A stretch of 64,000 nt of DNA from UBA2266 sp964406945. Lineage in GTDB: Bacteria > Planctomycetota > Phycisphaerae > Sedimentisphaerales > Anaerobacaceae. The stretch lies in contig CAYOTO010000007.1 in NCBI GenBank assembly GCA_964406945.1, positions 40,890 to 104,889 on the forward strand. The letters run 5' to 3'. The notes under the pieces were generated by a model. It was given only the letters and a program-made list of their open reading frames with translations. It ran no database searches and was not told the origin of the DNA. A program made the position numbers and the translations under genes. Positions 59,881-64,000 of this stretch are shown one piece after another (position 1 is the stretch's first letter; each line of letters opens with the position of its first letter).

Positions 59881-61758
59881 TTATTGCTCCTTTTTTCCGC
59901 CGAGCAGGCCGCCGAGGCCTTCCATGATCTTGTCGCTGTCGAGGTTTTCTTTGATCTTGTTTTTGAGATCCTCGGACGCCGAGTCGCCGAGCTTATCCTT
60001 CAGCGAGTCGCCCAGTTTATCGCCGATGGTACCGTCCAGCTGTTTGCCGAGTTCGCTGGCCAGCCGGTCTTTGCCGGCCTTTACGAGTGCGTCCTGGAAG
60101 TCGCCTTTGAGCCCGTCGACATTGAACGCCAGCCTGGGGTCGGTCGTGGGACCGACGATCCGCAGGGTAGTCTTCATATTCTCGAGAACCTTGAGCGCCT
60201 CTGCCGTTGTCTCGCCGCCCATCCCGAGTATGCCGTTACCGGCGGCGCTGGCCTGCATATCGTTGACGTCCACATGCACCGTAAGGTCGATTCGCCGTGC
60301 GGTCAGTATGCCTTCGAACGTGCCCGAGGCCTTTCCCGACTTAAACACAAGCCCGGCGCTCTTGCTCAGGCCCGACTGGAGTTTGCTCAGGTCCAGCCCC
60401 TCGAAAGTTCCGCTAACCTTCGGCTCACTGCCGGGTTTTGAATAGTCGAAGGTGATCCGGGCCTGCATGCCGGTATCGTTGGACTTGATGTCGAACGTGA
60501 TCGGCAGGCGGGCAACCTGCGGCGAATCGTTGAGGTTCTTTGCCGTTATGTCACTGTCGCCGAAGACCTCGGCGGGAATCTGCACCTTCTGCATCAGCAC
60601 GTTTTTCGCCAGCAGCCGCGGCGAAGCTGGCTCGTTCGAACGGGCCAGCAGATAGTCGAGGTACTTGACGGGTTTCTGCTCTTTGACCTTCTTTTCCGGC
60701 TCGGGCAGCCACTTTCGCACCTTTTCGAGCCAGCGCTTGACGGCCTTTGCATTCTCGATGTACTTTTCGATCTTGCCTATGTCTTCCGGCGAGACCTCGA
60801 AATCGCACGGATCGAAGACATTCGGCTCCTCGACGGGTTTCTCAATGACCTTGCCCGGGCTTTGTCGCGGCTGGTTGAACCGAACGTTCGAAACGACCAT
60901 CTCATCCACAACCACCTTGCCCACCGACAGATCGTAAACGCTGGCGTCGGCGGTGATGTTGTCGACCGCAAACTGATTATTCGCGGGGTTCTTTCTATCG
61001 GTTACCTGAAGGCCGGACAGCTTCGCATTGCCGCTGGTCACCGAAAGTTGCAGAGCTTCGACGTTTACTTCGGCGCCGTTCGCTTTTGTAAGCTGTGTTG
61101 TGGCATAACTTCTGACCTTCTCATCCTTGATCAGCGAGGAGACGAAGAAGAAGCCGGCGACGATCACGATGGCCAGGAACACGCCGCCCTTGCGAACGAT
61201 CTTCGCTTTCTTGCTGAACAGCGATTTTGCGTCTTTCGTGCGTTTGCCAATGATTATGCGGTCGATAACCCGCACCCAGGTCTTGCTGTACCACTTTGCG
61301 AATTTATCGGATTTTTCCTCGAGCCGCAGCATGCCCTTGCGAAATCCGATAACCGCCTGAGCCAGCATCAGTCCGCCGATCGCTCCGACCACGGGGCCTA
61401 TCACCACGGCGCCGGTAACGGCGTACTGGCTGAAGTCGGTTATTGCGACGATCGGGACCTGTGCCAGGGCTTTCGTCAGGGCAGGTACGTGCTCCTGAAC
61501 CGCAACCCCCACATGGTACAGGGCGGGCGCCGCGGCATAGCACAGGGCCTTGCCAAGCGCCGCGGACATCAGAAATACCGCCAGGTGGATGTTGAGCAGG
61601 ACCACGAGAATTATCGCGGCTATGTGAACGCCCGACCACTCCGGGATAAGGCCGAAGGTAAAGCCGATCATCATCGACAGAAAGATGATAACAGGAGATA
61701 CCCCGCCTCGCAGAATCGCCAGCAGTTTTCGGATTGATCTGGGGATGGGAATGAACAT
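59881..61758 (-). CDS. Fused TIGR03546-TIGR03545-like membrane protein
   Basis: A 625-residue protein. Residues of about 1-165 resemble TIGR03546 (PRSIRKLLAILRGGVSP, then several membrane helices). A further membrane helix near 190-215 begins a TIGR03545/AsmA-like region: NGAEVNVEALQLSVTSGNAKL, LSGLQVTDRKNPANNQF and ADASVYDLSVGKVVVDEMVV. Both families are uncharacterised, occur in bacteria with outer membranes, and are usually neighbouring separate genes. Here they form one chain. AsmA-like proteins have been linked to lipid transport across the envelope. The ATG at 61758 has AAAGGG nearby and gives a sensible N terminus. Confidence 0.75.
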   Translation of the reverse strand: MFIPIPRSIRKLLAILRGGVSPVIIFLSMMIGFTFGLIPEWSGVHIAAIILVVLLNIHLAVFLMSAALGKALCYAAAPALYHVGVAVQEHVPALTKALAQVPIVAITDFSQYAVTGAVVIGPVVGAIGGLMLAQAVIGFRKGMLRLEEKSDKFAKWYSKTWVRVIDRIIIGKRTKDAKSLFSKKAKIVRKGGVFLAIVIVAGFFFVSSLIKDEKVRSYATTQLTKANGAEVNVEALQLSVTSGNAKLSGLQVTDRKNPANNQFAVDNITADASVYDLSVGKVVVDEMVVSNVRFNQPRQSPGKVIEKPVEEPNVFDPCDFEVSPEDIGKIEKYIENAKAVKRWLEKVRKWLPEPEKKVKEQKPVKYLDYLLARSNEPASPRLLAKNVLMQKVQIPAEVFGDSDITAKNLNDSPQVARLPITFDIKSNDTGMQARITFDYSKPGSEPKVSGTFEGLDLSKLQSGLSKSAGLVFKSGKASGTFEGILTARRIDLTVHVDVNDMQASAAGNGILGMGGETTAEALKVLENMKTTLRIVGPTTDPRLAFNVDGLKGDFQDALVKAGKDRLASELGKQLDGTIGDKLGDSLKDKLGDSASEDLKNKIKENLDSDKIMEGLGGLLGGKKEQ

Positions 61759-61905
61759 ACCGCACCCTTTCAACATGCTTCTGCGGGTTTCGTTTTTACC
61801 TGATAGTACAATCGATAGATTCACCTGAGCCGGTCGTTTTGTCCAGCAAAAAGTGCGATTTACCGCTCGTAGCATCAGGAATTGCTGGGTTTTGGGGCTG
61901 GTTTT

Positions 61906-61914
61906 TGGTATAAT
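61906..61914 (+). promoter_or_regulatory. Extended -10 promoter of the lipoprotein gene
   Basis: TGGTATAAT (TGn plus TATAAT, 61906-61914) is a perfect extended -10. No well-spaced -35 is seen. The predicted leader is about 20 bases and carries AAAGGTG before the ATG at 61942. Confidence 0.5.
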
Positions 61915-61941
61915 GATTGTATATTGATGAAAGGTGCTTTG

Positions 61942-62523
61942 ATGAAGAAGTCAGTGCAACTTATGGTATGGATGATTCTGGCGGCAATGCCGCTCGTATT
62001 CGCCGGGTGTGGCGAGGACGAAGCCGAGGACGACCCATCCGTGAAGAAAACGCTGAGCGCACTTACCGCCGAAGTCGAGCAACCAAAGGTCGAGAGGCCC
62101 GCTGGTGACGCCGCTCAGCCCCGGGCCGAGGCGCCCGCCGAGGATGCGGTGCAGCCGAAGCTTCAGGATGCCGCGGACAATTCGACCGAAGCCGTCAAAA
62201 AGCCCGCAAAGGAGCAGACGCCCGATAAGGAAACGATTCTGAGGGAAATACGCGCTGAAGCGGAGCAGATGAGTATAGCCGAATTGCGTACGGCCGCCGA
62301 GCAGTATAAAAAGGCGATTGCAACCAGAAAGGTCGAGCAGCAGCAGCTCGTAGCTGAACTCAGGGAGCTTGGTCCGGCCGCCTTCAGCGGTCCCAACGCC
62401 AAGGATATTCAGGCGAAGATGGGCAGACTCAATCGCGATATCAACGCCCTTGTCGAACCGCTGGCCATCTACTACAACAAATTAGCCGAAAAAGGCGGCG
62501 ACGTTTCGGGATTGGCGCCGTAG
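61942..62523 (+). CDS. Lipoprotein with coiled-coil C terminus
   Basis: A 193-residue protein with a lipobox (VFAGC, Cys23). The middle (about 45-95) is Ala/Pro/Glu-rich linker sequence with repeated QPK and QPR motifs. Residues of about 100-185 form a charged coiled coil (EQMSIAELRTAAEQYKKAIA, AKMGRLNRDINALVEPLAIY). Function is unknown. It is divergent from the TIGR03546-TIGR03545 fusion, so a shared envelope role is conceivable. Confidence 0.7.
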   Translation: MKKSVQLMVWMILAAMPLVFAGCGEDEAEDDPSVKKTLSALTAEVEQPKVERPAGDAAQPRAEAPAEDAVQPKLQDAADNSTEAVKKPAKEQTPDKETILREIRAEAEQMSIAELRTAAEQYKKAIATRKVEQQQLVAELRELGPAAFSGPNAKDIQAKMGRLNRDINALVEPLAIYYNKLAEKGGDVSGLAP

Positions 62524-62803
62524 GATTCGCACGCGGATTTCTTGCCGTGGGTGCTCTTGGGCGGGCCGCAAACGTCGCTAAGGTCCCAAAAACCGCGGCT
62601 AATGCGTTCGAAAATGGCTTAAAATGTGATTATGTTGTCGATTGCCGCGACCGCGGCCGCAGGCGACACGGCTGATACGTTGCTGTTTATAGGGCGGGCC
62701 GCGCAAACATCCGTCGCACACGTTTAGCCTTAAAGGCGATTGTTCATAACGCCGAATCTAACCGCATGTGAACAGTGGCAGCGGTGTTTAGATACGGAGA
62801 CAG
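62524..62803. other. Intergenic region without a recognisable gene
   Basis: The 280 bases contain two similar segments starting GGCGGGCCGC (near 62562 and 62693) and several short GC-rich palindromes. No RNA gene, terminator or clear promoter is seen. Confidence 0.45.
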
Positions 62804-63433
62804 ATGAACCCTGACGATCGACACAGACGGCTTCGCTCGCTCGTACGCGAGCTCAACAGCAGACGAAAACAGCAGGCCCGGCAAATCGATATCCTCTGCA
62901 ACGACATGTTAGCTGTGCAGAGGCAGTTTATAGAGAGGCTCAACGGCGTTACATTCGCCGCGGCGTTCTACAAAGCCATCATCGGCACAACCGACCTGAG
63001 CGAACTTCTCAACATCTCAGGCAGGCTCATAGCACAACAGTTGCAGCCGGTGCAGGTCGCGTTCTTCCTGCGGAAAGAAAGCGGATTCGACATGCACATG
63101 CTCGAAAGCGATCATCCCATTTCGCTCGAAGAACAGGGCATCGAGAACAGCTTCACCGAGTCGCTGGTCGAGAACGTCTGCAAGGCGAATCGCCCGTGCT
63201 CGCTGGAGGATTTGTTCTCGCTCGGTCTGGAAGGCAATCCAGCCTGGCTCGGCGCCGTACGGGCCGGCACAGTCCCGCTCAGCAGCGGCGGCAAATCCAT
63301 CGGATTCGTACTCATCTGCCGCGCAGGCGAAAAACCCATGAACACGCGACAGTTGACATACGTCTCGGCCGTGGCGGAAGGACTTTCCAGAGCCATCGGC
63401 TCCTGCACCGCCGCCTACGGCATCGAAGAATAG
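62804..63433 (+). CDS. GAF-like domain protein
   Basis: A 209-residue soluble protein. An N-terminal helix with basic residues (RSLVRELNSRRKQQARQIDI) precedes a likely GAF fold at about 60-205: TTDLSELLNISGRLIAQQL, VQVAFFLRKESGF, AVRAGTVPLSSGGKSIGFVL and LTYVSAVAEGLSRAI. GAF domains bind small ligands or mediate signalling contacts. No output domain follows. GGAG lies five bases before the ATG. Confidence 0.6.
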   Translation: MNPDDRHRRLRSLVRELNSRRKQQARQIDILCNDMLAVQRQFIERLNGVTFAAAFYKAIIGTTDLSELLNISGRLIAQQLQPVQVAFFLRKESGFDMHMLESDHPISLEEQGIENSFTESLVENVCKANRPCSLEDLFSLGLEGNPAWLGAVRAGTVPLSSGGKSIGFVLICRAGEKPMNTRQLTYVSAVAEGLSRAIGSCTAAYGIEE

Positions 63434-64000
63434 CGGCGCCAATCCTGATCAAGTCCACAGATATTGACCCAGCGTGTCTTGCCGGGTAAAGTCCGCGCGC
63501 ACTCAAATCCATCACTAAAGCAACAGCAAACACAATTCCGCCTCGCCACCTTGAGCGCAGCGACCCATCACCCAAATTGCCATCCTTCGCAGCGAAGCCC
63601 CACACACTGTCATCCTGAGCGCAGCGAAGGACCCGGGTGGCGAAGGGGAACGCGGCTGCGGTTGCGAGCACGACGTCTCATACGAGGCCCGGATCCTTCA
63701 CTCCGCTTCGCTCGTTCAGGATGACAGGCGGTGCGTTACGCCGTTCGCGGTGCCAAAATAGGCTTCCACGCCAGCAAGAGGCGCCGAACGAAGCCCGGCG
63801 ACTCAGGCGGCACAAGGACGACTCAAGCACCTGCAAGACCCCTTGAGACACCCAAACAGCGATTACGGGCACGAGAAGAAGATAACAGACGACCAGCGTT
63901 CGCTGTCTCAAGCGACTCAAGCATTTTTCTACAATAAACTAAAATTAAGAAAGACCAGCTATAGGCAGTCAAGCATGAAATAGAAAAATTTTTCAGTATC
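63434..64000. other. Contig-end region with a repeat and no gene
   Basis: After the GAF-like gene there are remnants of the dispersed TGTCAT-type repeat, one full copy at 63608-63726, and then sequence that becomes AT-rich over the last 90 bases. Short open frames have repeat-like or unconvincing content. Confidence 0.55.
63608..63726 (+). repeat. MITE-like inverted-repeat element, copy 3
   Basis: A 119-bp relative of the copies at 59423 and 59690, with the same 11-bp terminal inverted repeats but clear divergence in the centre (for example CATACGAGGCCC for CATGCGAGGGCC). Confidence 0.7.

Noticed and set aside
1..64000. tRNA, rRNA and CRISPR array
   Set aside because: Intergenic regions were read on both strands for T-loop-like sequences, cloverleaf pairs and regularly spaced repeats; none was convincing. 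The 29-bp units near 59532 are directly adjacent, without spacers.

Overview
The window looks like part of a Planctomycetota genome, most likely from the class Phycisphaerae. This is an inference from gene content: Tat-exported Gfo/Idh/MocA oxidoreductases and a sulfatase with MKRREF-type leaders, DUF1080 and ThuA proteins, DUF4091 and exported ADP-ribosylglycohydrolase-like proteins, a Minf_1886-type protein, and a Bacteroidota-like topoisomerase IV pair. It appears to be a piece of a draft or metagenome assembly, because it holds one 100-N scaffold gap (51687-51786) and starts inside a gene. No rRNA, tRNA, CRISPR array or intact transposase gene was seen.

Region 1 (1-12200, all plus strand) is a carbohydrate-catabolic locus. 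It has the end of a GH95 alpha-L-fucosidase, then a promoter and Gfo/Idh dehydrogenase, HEAT-ThuA fusion, two TIM-barrel sugar isomerase/epimerases, DUF1080-ThuA fusion, terminator, exported ADP-ribosylglycohydrolase-like protein, and BNR-LamG protein. The set matches the logic of oxidative (3-keto) glycoside cleavage: oxidise the sugar, eliminate or hydrolyse the glycoside, isomerise the keto-sugar.

Region 2 (12200-22200, minus strand) is housekeeping: dnaE with a coupled small gene, then tmk, holB, a PSP1/YaaT-like gene, metG and a Minf_1886-like gene. Region 3 (22200-36300) mixes exported polysaccharide enzymes (FAD oxidoreductase with discoidin end, GH28, Gfo/Idh, DUF4091) with a transglutaminase-like protein, a DUF2617-like protein, a CPBP protease, a HhH-GPD glycosylase and a coupled pair of membrane proteins. 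Region 4 (36300-39900, minus) is rpsB-tsf-pyrH-frr with a consensus rpsB promoter and a tsf terminator. Region 5 (39900-45600) has a secretin-like lipoprotein with a very long low-complexity tail and a small partner, then rimO, a pilin-like fragment and a pgsA-type gene.

Region 6 (45600-51100) has a GH16 enzyme, a GH43/32-like lipoprotein and a 991-residue nucleotidyltransferase-GHMP kinase fusion whose layout recalls bacterial FKP. Region 7 (51200-55350) is parE-parC. parE is interrupted by the N gap, but a 55-bp duplication flanking the gap shows that the two contigs overlap; collapsing it restores an intact 608-residue gene. Region 8 (55500-64000) has a sulfatase, a membrane-anchored TPR-like protein, an aldo/keto reductase, a fused TIGR03546-TIGR03545 protein, a lipoprotein and a GAF-like protein, interspersed with a MITE-like inverted-repeat element of about 120 bp in three copies.

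Several intergenic regions carry near-consensus sigma-70 promoters with exact 17-bp spacing; pgsA and rimO look leaderless. All function calls rest on reading the sequence and family knowledge; no searches were run.
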